From Elysia crispata (Eukaryota; Mollusca; Gastropoda; Plakobranchidae): a stretch of 64,000 nucleotides of DNA. The stretch is from positions 46,001 through 110,000 of the forward strand of contig JAWDGP010005686.1 of assembly GCA_033675545.1 (NCBI GenBank). The letters run 5' to 3'. Below the pieces are notes generated by a model. That model was not told the DNA's origin. It searched no databases and was given only the letters and a program-made list of their open reading frames with translations. The first letter of the stretch is position 1; every line of letters begins with the position of its first letter. Below, one piece after another: positions 37,960-51,500 of the stretch. Both the position numbers and the translations under genes were made by a program.

Positions 37960-40900
37960 CTAATAGCTCTGATTGCCACCACTTTTTGCATCATCGTCTG
38001 TAAAATCCCTGTAGAGTGAATCTTGTACTCCATCAAACTCTTGCTCCAGAAGCCTCTGCTTCACTTTAGTTGAATCTCTCTGTTGCAGCATTTTCTCCTT
38101 ATCTTTAATTGCACGGCCCCTAAGTTTTCTGTAGTCACTGAGTTGCAAATCTAAATGGGAAGTGTCCCCTAGGTCAGCTGTATTGGAAATGGAAGTTTGG
38201 TACTTTACTTTTTTTTTCTTCGTCATAATTTTCTTCATCAAGTCATCTCGTGGCAGGCCATAGAGATTAGAACGAAAGCCTGATATAAGTTCTTCTGATG
38301 TACCTCCCAAACTAACCTCAGCTGGTGAAAGTTCACACTCTGACTTCCATCCTGCCTCAGATGACAAATTTTCCAAATTATCCCCTAAACATTTTTCTAC
38401 TTTTTGAATATCTAAAGGTTGTTCCAGACCCAAAGCAAAAAGATTCTGATCCAAATACTTTTCAGAGGCATGTCCATGTGCAGATGATGAAACAGAAGAA
38501 TCCTCCCACATTATTATATGAGATTTGTCTTTGTCTCTTCCAGTAGAAGGAAAATAGTCAGGTCCATAATCCGCTATTTCAAACAATTGATTCAGCCGAG
38601 CAAGGTCACCTTTTGACTTATCTTTAACAAATGTGATGGTTGGAATACGACCCAAGACATGGTAGGATATCAAGAGGCTCCTTTAAAAATGGAAATAAAT
38701 AATGCAAAGACATTATTAACAGGAAGAAGAAAAAAAAAATATGTGGCTAAAAGTGAGCTTGAGCCTTGAACAGTTTATGATATGTGCTAAAGTATAATGG
38801 TATTTAACGTCAAGAATCTCACATACATTAGATAACATTGCTTGTAAAATGACTTGAATAATAAGTTTTGGCAACTTGTATGGAGTCAGTTAAATTATAC
38901 AACTTATTTTTGCAAATTCAATTTTTTAAACAGAGTATTAGCATGAAATTGACAATGTCTCAGACTTACAAATTTGATGTGGCACGTATTCCTACAACGG
39001 GTATTAATTTACTTTTGTTAGGCATATTCTGTACTGGTAAAAGAGGACAGGCTCACGTGTGCAATAAAAGTTGTTTCTTATGATTCTACTTTCTCATTAT
39101 GCGAAAAAATTGTCCTGGTTCTTTTAATGGGATTAGGTGTAGATCTTGATGAAAGTATAAAAAAGGCACACATGACATGAGGGTTAACCTAGCTTAAGAC
39201 ATTTCAGCACCCGATTAATAAGTTATAAACCACACTATATCTCTGATACTAATATAAAGGCCTTAACTTTGCAAAGCTGTTATATCAAACATAAAGATGG
39301 ATTGGACTCACACAAGTAAGCAATTAATAAATTATATGCTGACCTAGCCCACTGCATAAAAATTAAAGCTTGAAGTATGCTAAAAAAAAAAAAAAAACCT
39401 TCAAAGAAAATTTAGAAATGTTTATTCTTCATACTTGTCTGCTCTTTCTTGTATTGTTTCATTAAATATGTGTTTCTCTTAATGACCCTTGATTTTCATC
39501 ACTCATGTTAAATGACTGAGGAAATTCAGCATGGTTTGAAAGCTGCTTTTACTTTAAAATTTATCATGACCCCAAATCTTAATAGACCATACCTCAACTT
39601 GCCAGATAAACCATCTAGCAAGGTTTCAATTTCAGCTGCATCTGCTCGGTTAGCATCCCAATACACATTGATGCCACTGAAATTGGGGTGCATTTTCACC
39701 TTATGGAATAGTAATGGAAAAGAAACAGCAAAATATGGCTGAATTTTATGAGAGCATACACCAAAGGAGATAAAAGGTGCAAAAAAAACCCCACAAAAAA
39801 CAGTACAACTGGACAGATTACCTACAAAAAAGAACAAACTGTTCGAGACATTAAATAAACGTGTTTGCAGCCAAGTTCCATAAAAAGCATGCTGTGGAGA
39901 AACCAAATCAAACTGGAGTCAAATAAAGTACAGTCGGGTTCGCTTATTTTAAAGTCATTCGGATAAAAAAAGGACTTTCGATTATCCGAAATTCGAATTA
40001 TCAGAATACATAGAGAAAGAGAGTTAAAACAATGTGGATGACAGATCAGAAATGTACATGTGTGTAGGAGGGTGGGGGTGGGCCTAACTCCTTTCTCTCT
40101 TGTAGCCTTATTGCAGACTCTTGCCTGTAACGTAGGTGGGCAAACACACACCAGAATCACTTGCCGCGGGGAGCATAGCACTACATGCACTTTGTTTTAC
40201 AAGCCTAGAAAAGTGCTTTCACTGTGTCAGAATAAAAAAATTCCCGCCAAAATCGCTTTCAATTAACCGGATCCTTATTTCAAAATTTGAACTAACCGAT
40301 ATTCTTTAATAAAGCTTAAACAGAGAAATATTCGGTAAAATTAAACAACTTCGAAATATCCAAGAATTTGAACTATCCGGATTCTAATTATTTGGGCTCA
40401 TCTGTAGGTTAACTCTTGTGAGAGTGAAAGAGAGAAAAGTTCATATCACTTGCCTTTTATTTTTAAACAACCCTTAGTTAATTACTCGTTGTTGACAATT
40501 TCTCATCCCTTGTGAGTTGTCATACCCAAAAACCATGAAGGACTTACGACGCATTTTCCTTTTGCTTTTTATCTACTGCGAGTAAAACTCACATAAAAAA
40601 TATATTAATACAAGCTGAGGTAGATAAGATAAGATAAGATAACTTTATTAATCCCACAAAGGGAAATTAAAAATGACATGCTCTCAGAACATAAATACAA
40701 TAATTACATAAATTATCTAGTAGTAGTATCACTGTATACAGGTGACATAAATTTATTGAGATATAAATTGATGTAAGTAGGTATTAAAAAAGTGGTTAAA
40801 AACTAGTAAGTAAAGAAAAAAAAGGGTATCATTTTGGTATTTCTAGAATTGTAACATCAGACTGAAGAACAAAGGTAAATGTACAAGTTTAACTATGATT

Positions 40901-43900
40901 TAGTTATTCTTTTTAACCTCCTCATTATATAAGATGATAGATTTTGGAAAGAATGAGTTTAGGTGTCTATTTGTCCGTTTCTTTGGAACTCTGTACAAGT
41001 CATTATGTTCTGACAGTTGTTTTCCATATAACATATTGAGTGGGTGTGTCTTGTCTTTAAGAATTTATTTCATTTTGTTTAAAATGTGCCGTTCACATTG
41101 TGTCATGATATCCTCTTCGTTTTTGCCTACAACCACACTCGCTGTTTTAATCAGTTTGTCTATTCGCTCTCTATCTTGCCTTAAGAGGTTGCTCCCCAAC
41201 ATACCAGACTGAAAGTCATTGTGCTGCTTACTATAGATGAATAGAACAATTGAAGCAAGTTTCTGTTAACATTGAATGAGCGAAGTTTTCTCAAATAGTA
41301 TATTCGGAGTTTTGTTTTCTTTACCATGGCGCCTGTGTTTTGTCTCAATGTAAGTTTGTTGTCTAGTGTTACATCAAGATATTTGAATGTGTCTACTCTC
41401 TCTACCTCTTTATCTTTTGTAATAAACATTTCATGAGCTGTTTAAGCCCGACCCCTATCGTTTTCAGTTTGAAACCAGTACCGGCATCATACTTTTGCAT
41501 CCAATTGAACATTGAAAAAGTGTAACTTTAATTTGAAGACATAGAGTTACACTCCTTGAAAAATGTATTGTGTTATTAAGCTCCAAAGCTATACATGTAT
41601 GATATTATAAGTTTTAAGACAGTAACTTGAATTAATCTAAAAGTAACAACTAACATAATATGAATTTTGAATATATTTTTTTCTTAATTACATGAACAAT
41701 TTCATAGATATAAAGAACACTTTACTTACTTCTTTTTACATATTAAGACTTGTTACATTACATAAAATGTAAAACCACACATTTGAAACTACAGCAATCC
41801 TTTTAGGGATTCAACATTGTTTTGTTTGACTTTGAACCATATGTATTTGGTTCTAAAGTGCTCTTTTACTATTCCTAAAACTCACCTTTTTGAAAAGAAC
41901 CTGCTTGTTGAGAATTTCCTCATCAAGCTCTCCTGAATTTGCAATCTGACAGATCTTGGCATAAAGGACATGGCTAAGCTGGCGAGCCCTGTGCCCTTGT
42001 GACTCACTAACACCATATTTGTTTGGCTGCTGATGTCTTCCAGACAGCTCCTGAGGCTATCAAATGAAACTGTTTTACAATTACACCTATCTCCTTCTCA
42101 CACACATTATATTTTCTTGTAAATGGATTCATCTTTTTTTCATGGGAAGTATAACTTTTCAAAATAAAATGCAACAACATCTTTCTCATATATAAAAAAA
42201 AAACCCAAGAGAATGATTAAATAACATCAGCCATTGTTAGTGAACCCTTTAAGTTAAAGTGTCTCCCAGCCCTCTTCCCCCCGCCCACAAAGAAGAAAAA
42301 ATACTCATTTATAACAAATTAATCAATCCCAATGCACAATGGTTCTATTAAATTAGAATTGAAAGGATGCATAAAAATGTCATTTGTATCTTTTTCTCAA
42401 GCCACAAATACAATATATTTGTTACTTTGAATTTGATATTAAAGATAAGCTATTTGACAAAAGAAAAAAAAAACCACTCCCATTCAGAATAAAAATTGCA
42501 CTGTACAAAGAAAGCTAAATATTAATTCACCTAAGAATAGGTTGCTGGAAACTAAAACAAAATTTAAGATGTGCAAAATGAGTGAACTGACACCACTGAG
42601 TGAAGTGTAGTGCTGTCAGGTAAACTGAGAGGGCAGAATTTTTCTACAGGTAGGATTTTATAATGCAAACAGAACCTGGCAAATCCTTAATACTTAATCA
42701 AATTTGAATTGAATTCTGTATTGACATAGTAACATGTATAGTTTTATAAAACATTTAAAAATAAGATGGGCTCTAGCTCTTCAAAGCTGAGGCTAAGGTA
42801 ACTTTATCTGCTGTGCTTCTTTACAATTTATACACTCAGCCATATCACTTTGAACCTTTATTTGTATTGATCAAAAAGTATACTTAGAGTTCAAATTATA
42901 AGTAAAAAAAAGAAATCTGCAATGATAACTTACCTCAGCGACATGTGGCTGATACCATTTGCGTCTGAAGGCAAGAAAATAAAGCCCATGAATCAATAAA
43001 AAAAACTTCCCTATAACTGATTTAATCTTAGACCGATTTGCTCAGCATCAACATAAGCCTCAGTCATTTATCCCAAATGAAATTGTTATGGCAATTGACA
43101 AGATAGTCTTGTTCATACTAAATGACATACATGTACACTATTACAAGACTATTTCAAAGTAATTAAAATTTGAACAGTGCCACCTCTATTACGAAGGAGA
43201 AATTAATGATTATTTTCACAAGCATAAAATCAACCAGTAACCTACACCGCTCAATTGCTTAGTTACAATATTATATAAGCAATTGATCAGTAAATTATGA
43301 ACTATAGTCTATCACTACACTGCCTAGATAGATATATATAGAATATCACCTGAGAAAAATAAGCACTGAAATTTTCCCCAAAGCTTTCAGATATGAGTGA
43401 CATTTATTAAAAATGTGCCACAATCTTAAATTAAAAAAAAAAAAAAGAAGACACAGAGTTGATTTTCCAACATTACCTTCAGGTAGGTTGCCTGCCTTAT
43501 GGGAAAACCTATTTTAATAGATCTATTAAAAAAAAAGCCCTTAAAACAAGCTTTTAACCCCATCTTTCTTCTTGCTACATTATAATTATCAAACATTGTT
43601 TATCCCCTTGAAACCTCCCACTCCTGTTCATAAAATCTATGATTCTTGAAATTGATTAAAAAAATTTAGTTACATAGCTGCCAAAGCTTAATACAGCAGA
43701 TTAGTACATGTATGCACTGAAAAAACTTTATTGTTAAAGTCATTTAGTACATGGTTCCACACAGTTTGAAGTCTTTATGATACTAGTTATACCACAAAGG
43801 TGACAATATAAATTGAAAACAGAGCAAGTAATGTTTATCGAAAAGCATTAATTTCGAACATGTCTCAATCAACTTGCATTGTAGAATGAAAAATTTTGGC

Positions 43901-44396
43901 ACCGTCAAAAAATTATCATACCAGCCATTTGAAAAGATAACAGTTGTATAAACTATAAATTGATCTTCAGGCTGTAAAGAAATTTTATGAGACATCCAAA
44001 AATCTTGTTTGATTCAAGCCCTTGTATGATTTCTGAATTTTAAACTCTTGTGTGTGCCTACTTCAATGCAACATTAAAGTGAAATTGGAAATCAAAATCG
44101 AAATCATGGTCAGCTACAATGAACTTTTACTAGTTTTAGATAGATTAAGAGAGATTTGGGGGGGGGGGGGGAGAGAAAGAGAGAGAGAGAGAATCGAAAG
44201 AGTAAACTTACTTATTTTTTGCTCCCTTTTTTGTCAAAAGCTTCTGCATGTGTTTGCTCGACTCAATGCCACCAGTATTTTGTCTGCACAACATCATTCC
44301 ACTAAGAGCCAAACTACATGTATATCCAGATCTTTGATATATAGAATACATTAAATGTTGACGCACCACACCAATCATATTGATGTTTTGGTGCAT
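37960..44396 (-). CDS. RBFA: RBFA homologue, mitochondrial ribosome-binding factor A
   Basis: Five coding exons (minus): 44396-44212, 42964-42934, 42056-41886, 39699-39593, 38680-37960. Phases join to 1215 nt, 404 aa (human about 343). Family signals in order: KNKRKWY (near residue 62), LSHVLYAKICQIANSGEL, VLFKKVKMHPNFSGINVYWD, LSGKLRSLLISYHVLGRIP and ITFVKDKSKGDLARLNQLFE, followed by ADYGPDYF. These match the RBFA KH-like fold and the vertebrate ..VFVQDK...LLAVADFGP segment. RBFA binds the small mitoribosomal subunit and helps 12S rRNA maturation. The first about 45 residues contain Arg but no acidic residues, as expected for a mitochondrial presequence; Met7 (44378) is an alternative start. 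Residues about 190-404 are a divergent Lys/Glu/Ser-rich tail. The neighbour MRPL3 is divergent and also mitoribosomal. Confidence 0.92.
39931..40404. mobile_element. pogo/Tigger-like MITE in an RBFA intron
   Basis: The element starts CAGTCGGGTTCGCTTATTTT and ends AATTATTTGGGCTCATCTG, imperfectly complementary, with TA on both flanks. Several ATCCGAA and TTCGAA motifs lie near both ends. There is no transposase. It resembles, but is not a copy of, the element at 32649-33124. Confidence 0.6.
40622..41450 (-). mobile_element. 3' end of a non-LTR retrotransposon (LINE)
   Basis: A minus-strand frame at 41429-41181 reads VERVDTFKYLDVTLDNKLT and LRKLRSFNVNRNLLQLFYSS, the region after the reverse-transcriptase core in LINEs of animals. 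The reading continues with a frame change to EEDIMTQCERHILNKM and RTNRHLNSFFPKSI. It ends in GGGATTAATAAAGTTATC plus short TATCT repeats at about 40622-40660, a typical LINE 3' tail. It is 5'-truncated, frameshifted, and in the same orientation as its host gene RBFA. Confidence 0.85.
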
Positions 44397-45509
<1,113 letters not shown>

Positions 45510-48500
45510 ATGGCGTCGAAGTCTGTGATGACACTCGGTGTTCGACCTTTATCTCATTCATTTATTGGCAGTACACCATCTGCTATCTATTTAGGAACAA
45601 AGTAAGAAACTTATGCAACGATATCAGGTCACTGAAAAATTGTGCAGTAATATATTTGGGTAATGCCGCAGTAGAGTAGTGCGGTCCCGGTTGGATGTAA
45701 ACAAATCACGCCACAAATGGCCAGATTGTTGTAATCTTGTGTTATTAACTCAATCCCATCTAAAGAACTCCAGCTTAGGTAAAGCCCTGACCCTAAGAGA
45801 AGGGACGTAACTCCGTACAAAAAATAGATCTATACATTTTGTAAAAAAAATAGTACAATCAAACAAAACAAGATAAAATTATGAAATAAATTGTAAAAAA
45901 AACTAGAGGTGTTGGTCTTTTAATAAAACAAGGTTTCATGATAGTAAACCAATTTTTTAAGACTTCTCCTTCACTTCAGGCACACTTCACCACCATTTCA
46001 TTTTTTCACCACCAATATCCCATTTCACTACCATCGCAACATCACAATCTGACTTCCAATGTCAAATGGACAATGGTCATTATTTTATGCTGATTGTAGG
46101 GATAACCATGCAGATAACCAAAATAAATGGTTTCTATAGCATCCCTAGCATGATTCAAGAGATCATCCATCCTAACTTTAGATCCAAGTTTAGATCTAGT
46201 CTAGGTCTAGAAATCGCGGACAAAAACGGTCAATTTCGAACCGGATTTTTAGATCTAAATTTAGTCGAAAACGAAACTTAACTAAGCAAAACAAAGTCTA
46301 AAGTGTCCTCTAAACGTAAATGAGGTTTGTTCGAGATTACCGGCAGTTACCAGGAAAGAAAGTAGACACTCAGAAAGTGAAAGTGAACTGGCGATGAAGG
46401 GCGGTATAGGTACACAATATAGTGGTCCATACAGGCGACGGCGGGCGCTACAGGTGGGATTGTGTTAAAAATAACTGGGTCTGTTCTCCGCTTTCAAAAC
46501 GAATAGATTGTTTTCTTTTACGACAAAAAAAGATAAATCCTGGCATATTGCTTAACATGCTTTTCACATGAAGATAGCATCTTATCCACAAAGTTAGCTT
46601 ACAGTGCACCTCGAATCCAATGAACTCGGATTCAAAGAACACCTTGCATTCAACGAACAGAGAAAAATCCCTGTTTTTTTTTCCTTCTTTGACTCTCTTA
46701 ACATGCCTTGCATCAAAGGAAGTAATCTCAGACTCGTCCTTGGGTTCAACAAGCTACAAGCATTGGCAAATCCATTATAGAATGCTTTTCTACTTAGAAC
46801 CTATGTAGTTGAAATTTAATCAAAAGGTCCCCAGTAGGCTGTATGTTTTGGGCACCTAGGGTATAGGCTACAGTATGCTATAGTTATTAGTGAAACAAAC
46901 ACCTCCTGACAACTGTTTCCACTTCTTTCTGTATAGCAAGTGTAGAATGGAAGACAATTTATGCCATCAACTTAATTTATGCATAACCTTACCATGCTGG
47001 TTCTAAACAAAACAGTATTATGGTAAATATAAGAATAGGGGGGGAGGGGGTTATGTCCTAAATGAAGGAATGCGAGTTTTGATCAGAGGGTAATTCATGC
47101 TAATTTATGAAAAAAATGACCCTCTGGAACAAAACTTTCATAATTATCTCTAACAAATTAGGATTATACGTAAAAAAATACACAAGTATGTAAAATTTCA
47201 TGGAAATATATATGCTAAATAAAGAAATTAGGAGGTTTTAATTTCCTTCACAACAAAAAAAACAAAGCACCAAGAAAGACTATTTTTTTACCATTTATTC
47301 CTCTTTCTGCCTATACACATTTTTGGATTAACTAAATCCTTATATATACCTTTTTTTTTTCTGGACCGATTTTCAAAATTTAAAAAGTTGTCTTCTTTTG
47401 AGAGCAAGCTTAATAACATCCAATCATTAGTAGGTAAATATTGCAGCTTTGAAATTTTGAATTGGAATTGCTATCGACTTGTCTCAAATTGGAAACATTT
47501 CACAAAGTCACTTAGCGAAAGTAGAGAGAAAAACTTTCTGCTTCTTGGCTGAGCATCTGGCAGAGTAAATTACCTGTGTTTGTACATGTGCAAGGAAGAA
47601 TGAAGTTTACAACAAAGTGTTTAAACAGGTTTTTATTTTTTATTGTTAAAACAAATTATAAGTAACATTTATTTTTGCAACCTTGACACCTTTTTTAAAA
47701 TGTATGTTTCATGGTTCTTATGAGTTATAGACAAAGGCTTGGAGTTGGAGAAAAAGAAGTTTTCAAAGAGAAGTCGATAATGATATTTTCAGTTTACAAT
47801 ATGAGCAAAAATTTTCCTGTGATAGATGAATGTAAAACAGGATATGTGATTAATTTCATGTGTGTATTGGAGGATGAGAGCAAAGCGAGAATTTAACTCA
47901 CTAGTACATTTAAAACAAGCAAGCGTTTTAGTCTAGTTTGGGCTTCGATCAAAGCTAATGCCTCAACGATGGGAGCTATTAGAAGATAATGATGTTTCAA
48001 ATAGGCTGGCCAGTGAACCGTTAATTTTAAGGGAGCCTCAAAACCTACATTTATGTGCATGTCAGAATCCAGATTATCCACACAGCAAAGTCTAAATTTA
48101 GGTGCAGGGCAGGAGCAGAATAAAGGTGGGTGATTTGGAGGCGTTCAACAACAATAAATTTATGTTTTTTTGAGAAATTCATGGGCAAAGTTATCAGAAT
48201 GTATTAGAACACGACCTAGCATTTGTGGTAATTTAAATGAAGACTACCAATATCACCATTATTCTTTTTATTATTAATTGTCACATTATTATTAATAATA
48301 TTATTATCAAAAGCATCTCTTTAGAAAACACCTACAAGGAAAAGAGAGTTTGGTGGTAGAAATGGTAAGGAGGGATTTTAGGTGAAATTAACTGCAGGCT
48401 ACTTTCGAAAAAAAATATAAAAGAGAAGGTCGCAATCACGATCAACGACAATATAATGAATTAAAATTTTTGGCACAAATACCACGACAAAAGAGGCAAA

Positions 48501-51500
48501 AGGGAGAATTGTTGACAAAATAAGGTGAGAGCTTCCTTTTGCAAGAGAGAGGCAAAGAGGGAATGAGAAACAGTTCACTCCTGATATATCGACATATAAG
48601 CAAATTCGATATAAAGATCTCTCTTTTAAATACCCTATTTTTAATTACATATACTTTAAACATAGGGTTTTATACTTAAAGCGAAGCAACTACTCATGGC
48701 TTGCAAACTTTCAGTTACTTTCCTTTTTTTAAAAAATTCGATAAATACTGTGACTTTCCTCTTGCACACGCACATTCTCTCTCCTCCTCCCCTAGATCTA
48801 GATTCAACCAGTGGGCTCTGTACAGGCAATTTTTGCACTGAAGGCCTTATCAGTGCTAGCCTAGTCCTGACTGACTGACTGTGCATCACTCTCTTGCTTG
48901 GAGTTCAACTTTTCAAGGTCACAAATTGCCTACCGCTCAGCCAACCAGGCTAAGCCCCATCACTCCCTGTGAATCATTGAATGTGATTTACTACATAATC
49001 ATGGGCTCAGTGGCCGCACCAGGGATATTGATATAAGAGAAAGGAAAGAGAAATTGTCGATAAAGAGAACTGTAATTACTGACGGTAAAAAGGGGCTAAA
49101 TTCAGACTTTATAAAGCATGTGGATATAAGAAAAAGTTCAAAAGAGGCTCTGTCAATATAAGTGGTGTGCACTGTAAACAAAATGAAGGCCATGACTTTT
49201 ACATTTTCATGTTTTGAGGTAGAGAATAAGGGAAAGAGTTAGTCAAAGGACTCTGTACAAAATGAAGGCAACCAGGAAATACTTGTTAAGAAAGGTGCTT
49301 TGATTAAGAAAGAAGTTGATGAATGTGTATATTTAACTTAAATCCTTTATCTGTTATTTACTCTATCGGTACTTCTGTCTCTTTGCCTCTTCCTTTCTCT
49401 CTTTCGTAGTCATTTTAAAAATTAACTCCTTCCACAAACTGACACAATAAAGTTACTTCATCAATTTCTCTTTGAATATGAGTAAGTTGAGCTCTGGCAT
49501 TTTTCAGAAAGATATATTTTAATGTATTGAGAAAAAGAGAGAGAAATGATGTCTATTTGAAATGGAGGATGTGAAAGGCAGATAGGCTGGCAGATGGATA
49601 GCAAAATGAAACCCACTGTTTTTGTCACTGTCAGGTTGTAGAGAAAAAGATGATACTTTTACTTTTCACAATTAATTTTGAAATATTTTCAAGTACAATA
49701 TAAATCAGGTCCTAAATAGCCTTTTTTAACTTTACTTCTTTTTCTCCTCCTCCTCCTCCTTTTATTATTACATGCATTATTTTTATTATTTGGCAGCCTG
49801 TATTTTAATATTATTAGTGTAAGATACGAGGGCATATTGATAAGTTTTGCCTCCAAGTCCATAACTTTGAAAATAATGAAGACAAACAAATGATACTTAC
49901 ACCAAATGAAAGGTCATTTTATTTAGCACCAGATGACATATCATTTTTCAACATAATCACCGTCCCGTTCGATACAGAGCCGCCACCGACGGACGACCTG
50001 TTGGATGCCGTCAGCGAAGAAGTCAGCAGTCTTGTCTCTGCACCAAGAAAGAACAGCATTCTTCACATCTTCGTCTGTCTCGTAACGGTTGCCCTTGAGG
50101 TAATCCTTGAGTTTTGGAAAAAGGAAGAAATCGCTCGGAGCAAGATCTGGGCTATAAGGCGGGTGCGGTAATGTCCGGAGGCCTAAACGATCTAAAGCCG
50201 TGCGAGTTTCCAAACTTGTGTGAGGGCGAGCGTTGTCGTGATGGATGATGGTGCTTCTCACGATCTTTTGGGAGAGTGAGGGTGTGGTTCACACAGAATT
50301 TTTAGAACAAGGCAACACCGTGAATTCTACGAAATATGTGAACACACTAGAGAAACTGAAAGCGAGGTTGCGACGGGTAAGGAGTGAGAAAGTTTCCATC
50401 ATCCATCACGACAACGCTCGCCCTCACACAAGTTTGGAAACTCGCACGGCTTTAGATCGTTTAGGCCTCCGGACATTACCGCACCCGCCTTATAGCCCAG
50501 ATCTTGCTCCGAGCGATTTCTTCCTTTTTCCAAAACTCAAGGATTACCTCAAGGGCAACCGTTACGAGACAGACGAAGATGTGAAGAATGCTGTTCTTTC
50601 TTGGTGCAGAGACAAGACTGCTGACTTCTTCGCTGACGGCATCTAACAGGTCGTCCGTCGGTGGCGGCTCTGTATCGAACGGGACGGTGATTATGTTGAA
50701 AAATGATATGTCATCTGGTGCTAAATAAAATGACCTTTCATTTGGTGTAAGTATCATTTGTTTGTCTTCATTATTTCCAAAGTTATGGACTTGGAGGCAA
50801 AACTTATCAATATGCCCTCGTATTTTGGTAATGATTATAAGTTTAATTATCATGGCAACTATTGAAACAGTCTGAGGGCACAGAATTAGACCATTTTAAA
50901 ATCTTGGAAAGGTACACAAATTATATGTAGAACTCTCGTCATTATATTGTTATCACATGAGAAACATTTGAATTCCAAAAAATTTTGTACTTTATCTACT
51001 CTCGTGGTGCCAAACGCATTTATATATATTTTTGTGTTAACTGCTTTAACTTAAACAAAACTCAATAACATTTTGATGTAGATAATCCTTAAAAATGTTA
51101 TCACAAGAACTTCCTTAATTTTTTTTCTTTTTACAGTTCTGTGTGTGTACAACAAGTGAGACATCGTCGATTTCCCAAGTTTGTAGTGCGTCCGACAGCT
51201 CGTAGGCCATGGCATGTTAGAAAATGGACAGAGAAGAGAGATGAAACCCTTGATGCAAGCAATGAACAGTTTGTTAAAGAAGTCATTATTGACAAATATG
51301 CAAACACAGCTTCAAGTCCTTTGAAAGATGGGCCATGGGAAAGGCATTCGTATCTGAGAGAGTAAGCCTTAGAAATAAAATGTTATTTTTTTGTCCCTTT
51401 GAAAAAATGTGAATAAAGAAAATAATCTGGTGCTATTGATTCATTGTTTTGAATCAAATGAATACAGTACATATGTAAAAAATGCCCATCAGTTTGCATT

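Larger units (their letters stand above)
49825..50822. mobile_element. Palindromic mariner: two inverted 3' halves in MRPL3 intron 1
   Basis: Left arm 49825-50251 and right arm 50396-50822 are reverse complements of equal length (427 bp). The only differences I saw are two substitutions, one near 49877 and one in the coding part. Both outer ends start TACGAGGGCATATTG, i.e. the same terminal repeat preceded by the TA duplication. The 144-bp spacer is extra transposase sequence belonging to the right-hand (plus) copy. Confidence 0.92.
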
